64,000 nucleotides of DNA from Vibrio gazogenes (GCF_002196515.1 NZ_CP018835.1:2170001-2234000), one strand, 5' to 3'; numbered from the stretch's first letter, positions 39,907 through 49,182 are shown. The notes: generated by a model from the letters alone, not told the origin. Translations and numbers: made by a program.

Positions 39907-41190
39907 ATGAAAAAAATGAAGTTGACCACAAAAATCTTCATTGGTCTTGCTGCCGGGGTCGCAGTTGGATTGCTTCTGCAAGGGTCACCGGATATTGCGA
40001 ATACTTATATTAAACCCATCGGAACGTTATTCATCAACTTGATCAAAATGCTAATCGTCCCTTTAGTATTTTCATCGTTAATTGTTGGTGCTGCCAGTAT
40101 TGGTGATATTAAAACACTGGGAAGAATCGGAGGAAAAACACTTAGTTACTATCTGTTAACAACCGCTTTTGCTGTGACGATTGGTCTATTTTTGGCAACA
40201 GTCTTCACACCGGGTGCAGGATTAAGCATTCCGGTCAGTGGTACGAGTAAAGCCGTAGAAAGTGTCAGTCTAGTGGATACATTTTTAAATATTATCCCTA
40301 AGAACCCACTAAAAGGACTTGTTGAAGGCAATATGCTACAGATTATTGCTTTCGCTTTATTTCTTGGTATGGGAGCGACGTCTCTTCCGGAAAATAAAGC
40401 ACAGCCATTTATTTCGTTTTTCGAAAGCGTGGCTGAAATTATGTATAAAATTACCGGCTTTATTATGTCATTAGCACCTTATGGTGTATTTGGCTTGATT
40501 GTCCCTGTTGTTGCCTCAAATGGTGCCTCTGTCCTGATTCCTTTGATTAAGGTGATTGCAGCGGTATATGTTGGCTGCATTATACAAATGGCGCTGGTCT
40601 ATGCCGTGACCGTTAAAGGATTTGCAGGCATTTCGCCATTACGGTTTATGAAAGGTATTCTACCGGCGGCGGCCACGGCGTTTAGTACGTCTAGCAGTTC
40701 TGGCACGTTGCCTGTCAGTATCCGGACGATTAAGGAAAGTTTCGGTGTATCGGACAAAATAGCAAGTTTTGTTCTGCCATTAGGGGCAACCATCAATATG
40801 GGGGGGACATCTCTTTACCAAGGGGTATGTGCACTCTTTATTGCTCAGGTTTATGGCATCGATTTAACCTTCGCACAAATGGGGACCATCATTCTAACGG
40901 CAACGTTAGGCGCGATTGGGACCGCAGGTGTTCCCGGTGGTGGTTTAATTATGCTATCCATCGTTTTAACGTCAGTGGGACTGCCGTTAGAAGGCTTAAC
41001 TCTTATCGCGGGAATCGATCGCATACTGGATATGGCAAGAACATCGATTAACGTGATTGGCGATCTGGCTGCATCGATTGTGGTTGGCGCTTCAGAAAAA
41101 GAAATTCATAATCCTCAAGGACAAGAGCAAACATCTAAACAAGGAAGAGAACAAGAACAGGAAGTGGAGTCAGCAACCTCACTTTCATAA
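39907..41190 (+). CDS. Dicarboxylate/amino acid:cation symporter (DAACS family)
   Basis: Inner-membrane transporter of about 427 residues for C4-dicarboxylates or glutamate/aspartate. It has several membrane segments, a serine-rich re-entrant loop (STSSSSGTLPVSI) and the second hairpin region AGVPGGGLIML. The conserved NMDGT motif of this family reads NMGGT here (near 40795-40809), so the aspartate that helps bind sodium is absent. ATG 39907 is preferred over 39895 because GAGG at 39897-39900 forms its ribosome site. The C-terminus ends in an unusual Gln/Glu-rich tail. Confidence 0.88.
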   Translation: MKKMKLTTKIFIGLAAGVAVGLLLQGSPDIANTYIKPIGTLFINLIKMLIVPLVFSSLIVGAASIGDIKTLGRIGGKTLSYYLLTTAFAVTIGLFLATVFTPGAGLSIPVSGTSKAVESVSLVDTFLNIIPKNPLKGLVEGNMLQIIAFALFLGMGATSLPENKAQPFISFFESVAEIMYKITGFIMSLAPYGVFGLIVPVVASNGASVLIPLIKVIAAVYVGCIIQMALVYAVTVKGFAGISPLRFMKGILPAAATAFSTSSSSGTLPVSIRTIKESFGVSDKIASFVLPLGATINMGGTSLYQGVCALFIAQVYGIDLTFAQMGTIILTATLGAIGTAGVPGGGLIMLSIVLTSVGLPLEGLTLIAGIDRILDMARTSINVIGDLAASIVVGASEKEIHNPQGQEQTSKQGREQEQEVESATSLS

Positions 41191-41205
41191 TTATCTTATC
41201 TCTGT

Positions 41206-41320
41206 CCCCTGCATAGACCTACCTGCGCAGGGGCTGATTGCTACAGTCAAGACATCGCCCGTCTTTGCCTGCTTTTCTTAAAAATATTCCGGCTCATCCT
41301 AACGGACAAGCCGGAATATT
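41206..41320 (+). terminator. Two hairpins after the symporter gene
   Basis: First hairpin: CCCCTGC (41206-41212) with GCAGGGG (41227-41233). Second: AATATTCCGGCT (41283-41294) with AGCCGGAATATT (41309-41320), followed by CTTCTCTCATCTT. The second is the stronger terminator candidate. Confidence 0.5.
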
Positions 41321-41371
41321 CTTCTCTCATCTTGGCATGCCTTTCTTTCTTTTTGACGTCATTTATCTATC

Positions 41372-41399
41372 TTGCACTCATAGAGTGTTGCTGTATAAT
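41372..41399 (+). promoter_or_regulatory. Sigma-70 promoter of yhhQ
   Basis: A -35 TTGCAC (41372-41377) and perfect -10 TATAAT (41394-41399) are separated by 16 bases. Transcription would begin near 41406 and give a leader of about 110 bases. Confidence 0.8.
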
Positions 41400-41404
41400 C
41401 CGCC

Positions 41405-41434
41405 CTCTTTTTGAGCTGTTCAGTTCAAAAAGAG
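41405..41434 (+). other. Hairpin at the 5' end of the yhhQ leader
   Basis: A 12-bp stem (41405-41416 with 41423-41434, one G-T pair) and a 6-base loop lie right at the expected transcription start. It could stabilise the mRNA 5' end. It is separate from the riboswitch-like element downstream. Confidence 0.6.
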
Positions 41435-41475
41435 CACAGGACTGGGGCGATTTGCCTCAAATGAATATATTTGTA

Positions 41476-41510
41476 TTTGGGTTCCCTCACCCCAAACCAA
41501 AAGAAAAAGG
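41476..41510 (+). promoter_or_regulatory. preQ1-I riboswitch candidate upstream of yhhQ
   Basis: A small hairpin TTTGGG/CCCAAA encloses the loop TTCCCTCAC, followed by an A-rich tail ending in AAAAAGG. This is the layout of preQ1 class I aptamers: a G-rich/C-rich P1, a C just 3' of the loop, and an A-rich tail that docks in the P1 groove. The Shine-Dalgarno sequence (AAGG, 41507-41510) forms the tail's end, 6 bases before the ATG of yhhQ, so ligand binding would hide it and block translation. The downstream gene is a queuosine-precursor transporter, a known target class. Confidence 0.75.
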
Positions 41511-41516
41511 TAGAAC

Positions 41517-42188
41517 ATGAGTATTTTTACCATTGCACAGCAGCGCAAAGCGCTGAGTTTCCTTGTTTTATTTCACTTATTGATTATTGCTTCCAGTAAT
41601 TATTTAGTGCAGATCCCCTTTACCGTGATGGGGTATCACACGACTTGGGGAGCATTTACATTCCCGTTTATTTTTCTCGCGACAGATTTGACGGTCAGAA
41701 TTTTTGGCGCGTCACTGGCCCGGCGAATTATCTTTTTAGTCATGCTCCCAGCTTTGGCCGTTTCATATCTCTTGTCGGTCTTGTTTTTTCAAGGTCATTT
41801 TCAAGGCGTTGAACCCCTCGGTCAGATTAACTGGTTTGTGGCTCGGATTGCGATTGCCAGCTTTATGGCTTACTTGTTAGGGCAAGTGCTGGATGTTCAG
41901 GTCTTTAACCGTTTACGTCAACTCAAACAGTGGTGGGTTGCCCCTACATGTTCAACACTGTTTGGCAATGCGCTTGATACCGTAGCCTTTTTTGGCATTG
42001 CCTTCTACCAAAGTCCCGATCCGTTTATGGCACAACACTGGCAGGAAATTGCGCTGGTGGATTATGGTTTTAAATTGGTGATTAGTTTAGGACTATTCGT
42101 GCCGATGTATGGGGTCTTACTGAACTATCTGGTGAGTCGGATTACCGCAATTAATCCAAATTTTTCACTGACCAGTGCGAAAGCTTAA
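41517..42188 (+). CDS. yhhQ: Queuosine precursor transporter YhhQ
   Basis: Inner-membrane importer (223 residues, about six membrane segments) for 7-cyano-7-deazaguanine/preQ1, used to make queuosine in tRNA. The VUT/COG1738 family segments are LIIASSNYLVQIPF, GAFTFPFIFLATDLTVRIFG and STLFGNALDTVAFFGIAF. It is translated from an SD sequence inside the riboswitch-like leader. It is convergent with the acetate-type symporter gene. Confidence 0.93.
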   Translation: MSIFTIAQQRKALSFLVLFHLLIIASSNYLVQIPFTVMGYHTTWGAFTFPFIFLATDLTVRIFGASLARRIIFLVMLPALAVSYLLSVLFFQGHFQGVEPLGQINWFVARIAIASFMAYLLGQVLDVQVFNRLRQLKQWWVAPTCSTLFGNALDTVAFFGIAFYQSPDPFMAQHWQEIALVDYGFKLVISLGLFVPMYGVLLNYLVSRITAINPNFSLTSAKA

Positions 42189-42244
42189 AGTCTCTGTGAT
42201 GAGGGACTGAGAGATATTGTTACCGCTCTCAGGATGACAGATAA

Positions 42245-42275
42245 GGCACCGGTGAATCAGGATTCACTCGGTGCC
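42245..42275. terminator. Hairpin between yhhQ and the actP-like gene
   Basis: GGCACCG and GTGAAT pair with ATTCAC and CGGTGCC around a short loop with one bulged base. The flanking genes converge, so it may act in both directions. There is no strong T-run. Confidence 0.5.
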
Positions 42276-42327
42276 AGACTGCAAGAGCCGACCCGATTCG
42301 CTTCGAATCGCCTCCATGTTATGGTGA

Positions 42328-44031
42328 TTAATGGTTATGGGCTGTCCCGGCTCCTTTCGGATAGCGGATAGACTCCACCATTTCCTGCACATCATCTGGG
42401 ACTTCCGCTGTAAATTTGTTGACCACAATGGCGACCACAAAATTCAGACACATCCCTAATGTTCCGATACCTTCCGGGCTGATACCGAACCACCAGTTAT
42501 CCGGTGTATTGTCTGCCGGATTGACGAACTTAAAGTAGATGATGTATGCGGCAGTGAAAAGAATCCCGGAGAGCATCCCTGCAATTGCCCCTTCTTTATT
42601 CATTTTCTTATAGAAAATCCCCATGATAATTGCTGGGAAGAAGGATGCAGCAGCAAGGCCGAAGGCAAAGGCGACCACCTGCGCCACGAACCCCGGTGGG
42701 TTGATTCCCAAATAGCCGGCACCGATAACCGCCAGTGCGGCACCGATCCTCGCGGCGAGTAATTCTTGCCTGTCGGTCATGTCTGGCTTGAAGCCTTTTT
42801 TGAGTAAGTCATGTGAGATAGAGGTGGAGATGACCAGTAGTAGACCGGCAGCTGTCGAGAGTGCGGCTGCCAGACCACCGGCTGCCAGTAAGGCAACGAC
42901 CCAGTTTGGCAGTTTGGCTAACTCTGGAGACGCCAGTACGATGATATCTCGGTTAATCTTCACTTCATTGCGTGCATCTCCCGCATAGAACATGCGACCA
43001 TCACCATTTTTATCGTCCCATGAGACCAGTCCGGTACTTTCCCAGTTTTTAAACCAACTTGGTGCATCAGCAGACTGAACGCCCTTCATGTCCGGTCCAT
43101 TAATCGTATCGATCATGTTGACCCGGGCAAATGCTGCAACCGCAGGTGCTGTTGTATAGAGCAGGGCGATGAACACCAGAGCCCATCCGGCTGAAATCCG
43201 TGCATCGGAGACTTTCGGTACAGTAAAGAAGCGGATGATAACGTGGGGGAGACCAGCTGTTCCAACCATCAAGGCGGCACAGATAAAGAAGACATCCACC
43301 ATACTTTTCGAACCGTCAGTATATGCGGTAAAGCCCAGTTCTTGGGTTAAACCATCTAATCGATCCAAGAGGTAAGTATCGGTCCCTGAGATAGTAGAAC
43401 CGAATCCCAGTTGTGGAATCGGTGTTCCTGTCATCATGAGGGAGGTGAATATCGCTGGAACCAAGAATGCAAAAATCAGCACACAATATTGGGCAACTTG
43501 CGTATACGTGATGCCTTTCATGCCGCCCATGACCGCATAGAAGAACACAATTGCCATCCCGATAATAATACCCATGTTGATATCGACTTCAAGAAAGCGC
43601 GCGAAAACGACGCCAACGCCACGCATCTGGCCGGCAACATAGGTGAAAGAAACGAAAATGGCACAGAATACAGCAACCATGCGTGCCGTTCTGGAATAAT
43701 ATCGATCACCGATAAAATCCGGGACAGTAAATTTACCGAATTTTCTGAGATAGGGAGCGAGGCAAAGTGCAAGTAAGACATAGCCACCGGTCCAACCCAT
43801 CAGGTAGACACCGCCGTCATAGCCAATAAAAGAAATGATCCCCGCCATAGAGATAAATGATGCCGCAGACATCCAGTCAGCCGCGGTTGCCATCCCGTTT
43901 GCTACTGGATGTACACCGCCGCCGGCAACATAAAACTCACTGGTTGAAGCCGCTCTTGCCCAGATCGCAATTCCGATATACAAGGCAAAAGTCACCCCCA
44001 CAAGAATAAATGTCCAAGTTTGAATATCCAT
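42328..44031 (-). CDS. actP: Sodium:solute symporter, acetate permease (ActP) type
   Basis: A 567-residue SSF-family membrane protein with about 13 segments, likely importing acetate or a related short carboxylate with sodium. Features are GGGVHPVANGMATAADWMSAASFI near the N-terminus (the SSF substrate/sodium-binding region) and AAGGLAAALSTAAGLLLVIS later. It lies 14 bases after a DUF4212 gene, its usual small partner, and downstream of a NarL-type regulator. Acetate is the best-supported substrate, but lactate or other acids are possible. Confidence 0.85.
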   Translation of the reverse strand: MDIQTWTFILVGVTFALYIGIAIWARAASTSEFYVAGGGVHPVANGMATAADWMSAASFISMAGIISFIGYDGGVYLMGWTGGYVLLALCLAPYLRKFGKFTVPDFIGDRYYSRTARMVAVFCAIFVSFTYVAGQMRGVGVVFARFLEVDINMGIIIGMAIVFFYAVMGGMKGITYTQVAQYCVLIFAFLVPAIFTSLMMTGTPIPQLGFGSTISGTDTYLLDRLDGLTQELGFTAYTDGSKSMVDVFFICAALMVGTAGLPHVIIRFFTVPKVSDARISAGWALVFIALLYTTAPAVAAFARVNMIDTINGPDMKGVQSADAPSWFKNWESTGLVSWDDKNGDGRMFYAGDARNEVKINRDIIVLASPELAKLPNWVVALLAAGGLAAALSTAAGLLLVISTSISHDLLKKGFKPDMTDRQELLAARIGAALAVIGAGYLGINPPGFVAQVVAFAFGLAAASFFPAIIMGIFYKKMNKEGAIAGMLSGILFTAAYIIYFKFVNPADNTPDNWWFGISPEGIGTLGMCLNFVVAIVVNKFTAEVPDDVQEMVESIRYPKGAGTAHNH

Positions 44032-44045
44032 ACGTCACTCCTTCA

Positions 44046-44312
44046 TTAGTCTTCGTGGACGTTATATTTCTTGTCGAGTGCGTTCATTCGCCAGACATAG
44101 ATGAAAATGAGGGCAACAAAGACATAGATTGACCCCTGCTGGGAAAACCAAAAGCCGAGTTTGAAACCACCGAATTGAATGGTGTTCAGCGTGTCTACAA
44201 ATAAAACCCCGGCACCGTAAGAAACCAGAAACCAAATTGCTAGCAGGATTCCCATGATTCCCAAATTCTCTTTCCAGTAAGCTTGTGCGTGTCCTGATGA
44301 TTCAAACGCCAT
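44046..44312 (-). CDS. DUF4212 small membrane subunit of the symporter
   Basis: An 88-residue protein with two membrane segments (about 17-40 and 58-76). It matches the DUF4212 family found directly before sodium:solute symporters, where it is thought to be a small subunit. It starts MAFESSGHAQAYWKENLGI and ends with a charged cytoplasmic tail. An AAGGAG ribosome site precedes the ATG. Co-transcription with the symporter gene is nearly certain. Confidence 0.9.
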   Translation of the reverse strand: MAFESSGHAQAYWKENLGIMGILLAIWFLVSYGAGVLFVDTLNTIQFGGFKLGFWFSQQGSIYVFVALIFIYVWRMNALDKKYNVHED

Positions 44313-44643
44313 AGCTGTCTCCTTTCTGTTATCGGTATATTTGTTAATATAATGTTACATTTATAAAGTAGCAGCTCATCGCGGTTTGATCTTTGCAACT
44401 TTAGTCGTGTTCTGACTTTTATTAGTATGAATGGATTGGTAGATTTTTATTGAAGCAGAAGATGTAAATAGTATGTTAAATGATAGAATTGTTAGCCAAA
44501 AGTATATACAGCTCGCCTCATCGGAGCTGTGTTGACATTGAATTGGATTGAATCTGAGAGCCACTGCACATCAGATTCGGATAGAAGGGGCGTTGGGCAA
44601 GAATGTCACAGAGACACAGGTGAGAACGATGGCATAAGGTGAA
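44313..44643. other. Gap between the regulator and DUF4212 genes
   Basis: About 330 bases. It should hold the promoter and binding sites for the symporter operon (minus strand), but I recognise no clear motif. A frame at 44376-44564 has no family features. Confidence 0.5.
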
Positions 44644-45273
44644 TCAGTCGTGAATTTCGTTTAGCAGAATCACGGCTTGCGTGCGGTTTTTGACACCGAG
44701 TTTGCGAAAAATCGCGGTCATATGGGCTTTGATGGTGGCTTCGGAAACATTCAATTCATAAGCGATCTGTTTATTGAGTAAGCCATCCGATAGCATCCCT
44801 AAAACTTTATATTGTTGTGGTGTCAATGCCGCAATTTTTTCAGCCAAATCGTTGCCGGGCTGATTGGTCACAACCAGAGCTTCGGGGAAGTATGGGTCAC
44901 CATTGAGCACTTTATTGAGTGCATTGACGAGCGTTCGCATATCACTGGATTTGGGAATAAAGCCGAAAGCACCATGCTTTTTCACTTGGGCAACAACCGC
45001 AGGTTCTTCACTGGCCGATACCACAACAATCGGTAAATCCGGATAGGTATTTTTGAGCTGAATTAAACCCGAGATACCATTACTACCCGGCATTTTTAGA
45101 TCGAGCAAAACCAGATCGGGTTCGGCTTCTCTTGCCAGAAGGGTAAGCAGTGCATCGAGCGTATCTGCTTCTTGTAGATTGGCACCGCTCACGGCCATAT
45201 GCACCGATTGAAAGAGTGCATTACGGAAGAGGGGATGATCATCTGCAATGATAATGGTGTAGTTGGCGTCCAT
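44644..45273 (-). CDS. NarL/FixJ-type response regulator (CrbR-like)
   Basis: A 209-residue regulator. The receiver domain has acidic DD at 11-12 and phospho-acceptor D58 (LVLLDLKMPG); the LuxR-type helix-turn-helix near the C-terminus is LTPQQYKVLGMLSDGLLNKQIAYELNVSEATIKAHM in outline. No kinase gene is adjacent, so it is an orphan. Vibrio CrbR, which with the distant kinase CrbS controls the acetate switch, lies beside the same type of symporter genes. I infer, but cannot prove, that this is CrbR. Confidence 0.8.
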   Translation of the reverse strand: MDANYTIIIADDHPLFRNALFQSVHMAVSGANLQEADTLDALLTLLAREAEPDLVLLDLKMPGSNGISGLIQLKNTYPDLPIVVVSASEEPAVVAQVKKHGAFGFIPKSSDMRTLVNALNKVLNGDPYFPEALVVTNQPGNDLAEKIAALTPQQYKVLGMLSDGLLNKQIAYELNVSEATIKAHMTAIFRKLGVKNRTQAVILLNEIHD

Positions 45274-45412
45274 TACAATTCATATGTTTACAAGTTATTA
45301 ACCAAATTATTGTTCCGTTTATAGTTTTGAACAATATCGAAGCTCGAAAACTCTGAACTCTATCCCCTTTTTTGTATACATCTGTGCGCATTGTTCCCTA
45401 ATTGTATGTTGA

Positions 45413-45450
45413 TATACCCAAGTAACCTCAAGATGCAGCGCGCTGAGCAT
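45413..45450. repeat. Possible dispersed Vibrio intergenic repeat
   Basis: TATACCCAAGTAACCTCAAG and the following GATGCAGCGCGCTG recall a short repeat that I remember from intergenic regions of several Vibrio genomes. Only one copy is seen in this window, so the repeat status is not proven here. Confidence 0.35.
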
Positions 45451-45483
45451 GGCGGCTGGCGCTGTTCTTACCGTTCGGCTCGG

Positions 45484-47280
45484 TTATAACGCATATTGGT
45501 GAAGGTGGGCTAAGAAGTCATCTGCGTCCAGAAAACCAGTGATTCGGGCTTGAGGAATACGCGTTCCTGTCGAATTCCAGAAGCTGAGCGTGGGTAATCC
45601 GAGCACGCCTAAGTGGTTCAGCAATGCTTTATTTTGCGCATTGTTTGCCGTGACATCTGCTTGAATGAGACGATAATTGGCGAGTTTTTGCTGTACGGCA
45701 TGCTTTGAGAACGTATATTTTTCGAACTCTTTACAGGCGACACACCAGTCGGCATAAAAGTCGATCATGACGGGTTGTTGATTCGCTTTTGCTAAGGCGA
45801 GTTGTTGTGCCAGTTCATCGACAGTCTGAACCTGAACAAAAGACAATGACTCAGCATTTGCTGGGGAAGTGAGGATGCCGGAATACAACGCTACTGGTGT
45901 CAGAGAAAGCCCGACGCCGGCCAAAGACAAGACGAGGAGTAACGTCTTTCTGAACTGATTGGTCACAGAACGGAGGCTGGTCATCAATATCCATAGGAAA
46001 AGACTCACACCAAGCAGCGTCCATAAGCTGGCTGACCATAATTCGGGAATGATTCGTTCCAGAAGGAAAATGGGTGCAGCAAGGAGGATGAAGCCGAACA
46101 GCGTTTTAATTTTTTCCATCCATGGCCCTGACTTCGGCAGAAAACGCTGACCGAAGACCGCAATCATAATCAAAGGTATCCCCATCCCAAGCCCTAACAG
46201 ATAAAGCGCGATACCACCGAGCATCAAGTCCCCGGTTTGTGCCACATACAGTAAAGCACCAGAGAGTGGCGCGGTGGTGCAAGGGGAACAGATCAGTCCT
46301 GAGATAGCGCCCATGATGAAAACGCCAACCTGACGGCCACCTGATTGTTTCTGACTGAGATTATTCAGGGCTGTTTGCAAGGTCGCCGGCATTTGAATGG
46401 TATAGAGACCAAACATGGAGAGTGACAGCAAAATGAAAAGCAGGCTGAAAGTAATCAGGATGGCTGGGCTTTGCAGCGCTGCCTGAAATTGTAATCCCGC
46501 AGAGGCGACGACAAGTCCGAGTAATGTATAGGTGAGGGCCATGCCCTGAACATAAATAACGGCCAGCCCGAAAGCTTGTTTCTTATTGAGGTTGTTCTGG
46601 CCAAGCACAATACTGGTGACAATCGGATACATAGGGAAAACACAAGGTGTGAAGGCTAATCCAATGCCGAGAAACAGGAATAGCATAACCGTCCATAAGT
46701 TTTCTCCCAGTGCATCTGCTAACCGATTTTGTTCAGCCTGCGGTGGCTGGACGCTTTGTTGTTGCAATTGCTGACCGGACTGAGATTCGACACCGTTTGA
46801 TGCGGAACTCTCTGAATCGCGAGTTGCTGTCGGAAGCGGTGCAATCGGAACTGTGCGCACTTCTGGCGGGTAACAAAATCCCTGTGCGGCGCAGCCTTGA
46901 TAGCCGACTTGAATCTCGGCATTTTCTCCCGCATCAGCCAGTTCTAAAGTAATTTGAAGTGGGGTGGTATAGATATTGACATCACCGAAAAATTCGTCAT
47001 GGTGCGACTCTCCTTGACGCATGTGAGTCGAGACAATACGGACCTGTTGCGGGTTAAAACTCAATTTATGCTGATACAGATAGTAGTCAGGTTGAATATC
47101 CCAACTTAGCGTTAATTGATTTCCTTGTTGATAAGCAAGAAAAGGGAATGCCTGATCGACGGTCACAAATCGTGATTGATTCGGCGTAAAAGCTGAGGAC
47201 AACGGTGAATCAAACTGTTGTGCCTGAAGTGGTAATAAGGCCGATACCAGCACTGTCAAAATGAGAAAGATTGAACGCAT
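45484..47280 (-). CDS. dsbD: Thiol:disulfide interchange protein DsbD
   Basis: Transfers electrons from cytoplasmic thioredoxin to periplasmic DsbC/DsbG and CcmG. It is 598 residues: signal peptide, N-terminal immunoglobulin-like domain with the cysteine pair CAAQGFC, a central membrane domain of eight segments with the paired cysteines in FTPCVFPMYP and GLICSPCTTAPL, and a C-terminal thioredoxin domain with WCVACK. All three redox cysteine pairs are present. In E. coli cutA lies between aspA and dsbD; here it is absent and only 267 noncoding bases separate them. Confidence 0.96.
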   Translation of the reverse strand: MRSIFLILTVLVSALLPLQAQQFDSPLSSAFTPNQSRFVTVDQAFPFLAYQQGNQLTLSWDIQPDYYLYQHKLSFNPQQVRIVSTHMRQGESHHDEFFGDVNIYTTPLQITLELADAGENAEIQVGYQGCAAQGFCYPPEVRTVPIAPLPTATRDSESSASNGVESQSGQQLQQQSVQPPQAEQNRLADALGENLWTVMLFLFLGIGLAFTPCVFPMYPIVTSIVLGQNNLNKKQAFGLAVIYVQGMALTYTLLGLVVASAGLQFQAALQSPAILITFSLLFILLSLSMFGLYTIQMPATLQTALNNLSQKQSGGRQVGVFIMGAISGLICSPCTTAPLSGALLYVAQTGDLMLGGIALYLLGLGMGIPLIMIAVFGQRFLPKSGPWMEKIKTLFGFILLAAPIFLLERIIPELWSASLWTLLGVSLFLWILMTSLRSVTNQFRKTLLLVLSLAGVGLSLTPVALYSGILTSPANAESLSFVQVQTVDELAQQLALAKANQQPVMIDFYADWCVACKEFEKYTFSKHAVQQKLANYRLIQADVTANNAQNKALLNHLGVLGLPTLSFWNSTGTRIPQARITGFLDADDFLAHLHQYAL

Positions 47281-47493
47281 AATTGTACGTATTAAAAGAT
47301 ATGTTTGACTTGAATGAACTCATCATAACGCAAGTTTTCCGACAAATGCGAGAGATAGAAGTCAGTCTTGGGCAGTTCGATCCAAGTATTCGACCAAAAG
47401 CCAAAAAAGCCGATAAATCTCTGACGATATGCTCAGGATGTAGAGAGGAATTTGTGCAGCAAGGCCGGTATTTGAGTTGACAGGGGTAGAAAT

Positions 47494-47529
47494 ACATACG
47501 GCGATATCCGGAGGGATATCGCCGTATGT
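47494..47529 (-). terminator. Strong hairpin after aspA
   Basis: A perfect 16-bp stem (47494-47509 with 47514-47529) with a 4-base loop, 19 bases past the aspA stop. On the minus strand it is followed by ATTTCTAC. It probably ends aspA transcription before dsbD. Confidence 0.7.
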
Positions 47530-47547
47530 TCAACGCAAAATAATGAC

Positions 47548-48993
47548 TTATTCGTAGCGTTTCGCTTTATATTGAGGATGTCTCAGGTTTTCGACGGATA
47601 GAATATCGTCTACTTCAGTTTCAGTGAGCAAACCGCGTTCCAGAACAACTTCGCGGACACTCTTACCGGTTTGAGCACAGATTTTGCCAACAATATCACC
47701 CTCATGGTGACCGATATATGGGTTCAGGTAAGTCACAATGCCGATTGAGTTGAACACATAGTTCTCACAAACTTCTTTGTTAACTGTAATGCCGTCAATA
47801 CACTTATCGCGTAGATTGATACATGCATTAGACAGAATTGAGATTGACTCAAACATTGCCTGACCGATAACGGGTTCCATGACGTTCAGTTGGAGTTGTC
47901 CTCCTTCAGCGGCAAAAGAGATGGTATTGTCGTTACCCAACACTTTAAAGCACACCTGATTGACGACTTCAGGAACCACTGGGTTCACTTTCGCCGGCAT
48001 AATGGACGAACCAGCTTGAAGTTCTGGCAGGTTCAGTTCATTCAGTCCTGCTCTTGGTCCGGAAGAAAGCAGACGTAAATCGTTACAGATTTTAGAAAGT
48101 TTCACTGCCAGACGTTTGAGCGCACCATGTGTCATCACATAAGCACCACAGTCAGATGTCGCTTCAATTAAGTCTTCTGCCGGAACAACATCGACACCAG
48201 TAACTGCTGCCAGATGTTTCACAGCCAGCGCCTGATAGCCTTCAGCAGCATTCAGACCGGTACCGATAGCGGTTGCACCTAAGTTGACTTCAAGCAGAAG
48301 CTTGGACGTATATTCCAGCGCACGGATCTCTTCATTCAATGTCACCGCCCAAGCATGGAATTCCTGACCAACGGTCATCGGTACAGCATCTTGGAGCTGA
48401 GTCCGACCCATTTTGAGGATATTGCTAAATTCATGGCTCTTAATTTCAAATGCTTCTTTAAGATAACCAACTGAACTCACTAGTTTTTGTACACTGTTAA
48501 ACACAGCAATGCGGAACCCGGTTGGGTAAGCACAGTTTGTTGATTGACTCTTGTTGACATGATCATTGGGGTTGATCACATCGTATTGTCCTTTTTCTTT
48601 CCCCATCAGTTCTAGCGCAAGGTTGGCAATGACTTCGTTGGTGTTCATATTGACCGAAGTCCCTGCACCGCCCTGAAATACATCTGACGGGAATTGATCC
48701 ATACACTTCCCTGTTTCGAGAATAACATCACATGCTTGGATAATATAAGATGCAATCTCTTTTGGAATCACGCCTAGTTCTTTGTTAGCAAGGGCTGCCG
48801 CTTTTTTGGTCATGACCATGCCACGAACAAATTCAGGGACATCTGAAATGGTGACATTGGAGATATTGAAGTTTTCTACAGCTCGTAAAGTGTGGATGCC
48901 GTAATATGCATCAGCAGGGACATGACGTTGACCGAGTAAATCTTCTTCCAGACGGGTAGCGGTTTCAGCAACTGCTTCAGAGAGGGTAGTCAT
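47548..48993 (-). CDS. aspA: Aspartate ammonia-lyase
   Basis: Converts L-aspartate to fumarate and ammonia. It is 481 residues, fumarase/aspartase superfamily. The signature [11 protein letters not shown] carries the catalytic loop serine, and [14 protein letters not shown] and HVNKSQSTN are the other conserved regions. It feeds fumarate to anaerobic respiration. Upstream (48994-49182) is an AT-rich leader. Confidence 0.97.
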   Translation of the reverse strand: MTTLSEAVAETATRLEEDLLGQRHVPADAYYGIHTLRAVENFNISNVTISDVPEFVRGMVMTKKAAALANKELGVIPKEIASYIIQACDVILETGKCMDQFPSDVFQGGAGTSVNMNTNEVIANLALELMGKEKGQYDVINPNDHVNKSQSTNCAYPTGFRIAVFNSVQKLVSSVGYLKEAFEIKSHEFSNILKMGRTQLQDAVPMTVGQEFHAWAVTLNEEIRALEYTSKLLLEVNLGATAIGTGLNAAEGYQALAVKHLAAVTGVDVVPAEDLIEATSDCGAYVMTHGALKRLAVKLSKICNDLRLLSSGPRAGLNELNLPELQAGSSIMPAKVNPVVPEVVNQVCFKVLGNDNTISFAAEGGQLQLNVMEPVIGQAMFESISILSNACINLRDKCIDGITVNKEVCENYVFNSIGIVTYLNPYIGHHEGDIVGKICAQTGKSVREVVLERGLLTETEVDDILSVENLRHPQYKAKRYE

Positions 48994-49182
48994 AGTATAG
49001 GATCCTTAGGTAACTCAACTTCGTAGTTATCAATTTATAGGGATTAATTCTTCAAAGAATCCATTCTGGTAGTGTTAACGTTTGGAAATCCGACCGAAAC
49101 GCGTAGAACATCATACAAAGTCTACTGGATAAAAAAAGTAACTTGATCACCTTTTTCACTACCGACAATAACTTTATTGTCT

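Noticed and set aside
41332..41520. 62-residue frame in the yhhQ leader
   Set aside because: It crosses the promoter and the riboswitch-like element, so it is a chance frame.
42328..44031. The symporter as the sensor kinase CrbS
   Set aside because: CrbS has a transporter-like domain fused to a kinase; this protein ends after the transporter domain and has no kinase motifs.
47283..47480. 65-residue frame upstream of dsbD on the opposite strand
   Set aside because: Although its CSGC pair looks interesting, it occupies the dsbD leader, has no good ribosome site and no recognised family.
47210..47533. 107-residue minus-strand frame overlapping the dsbD start and the aspA terminator
   Set aside because: It runs through a 16-bp terminator palindrome and overlaps the 5' end of dsbD; composition is not protein-like.
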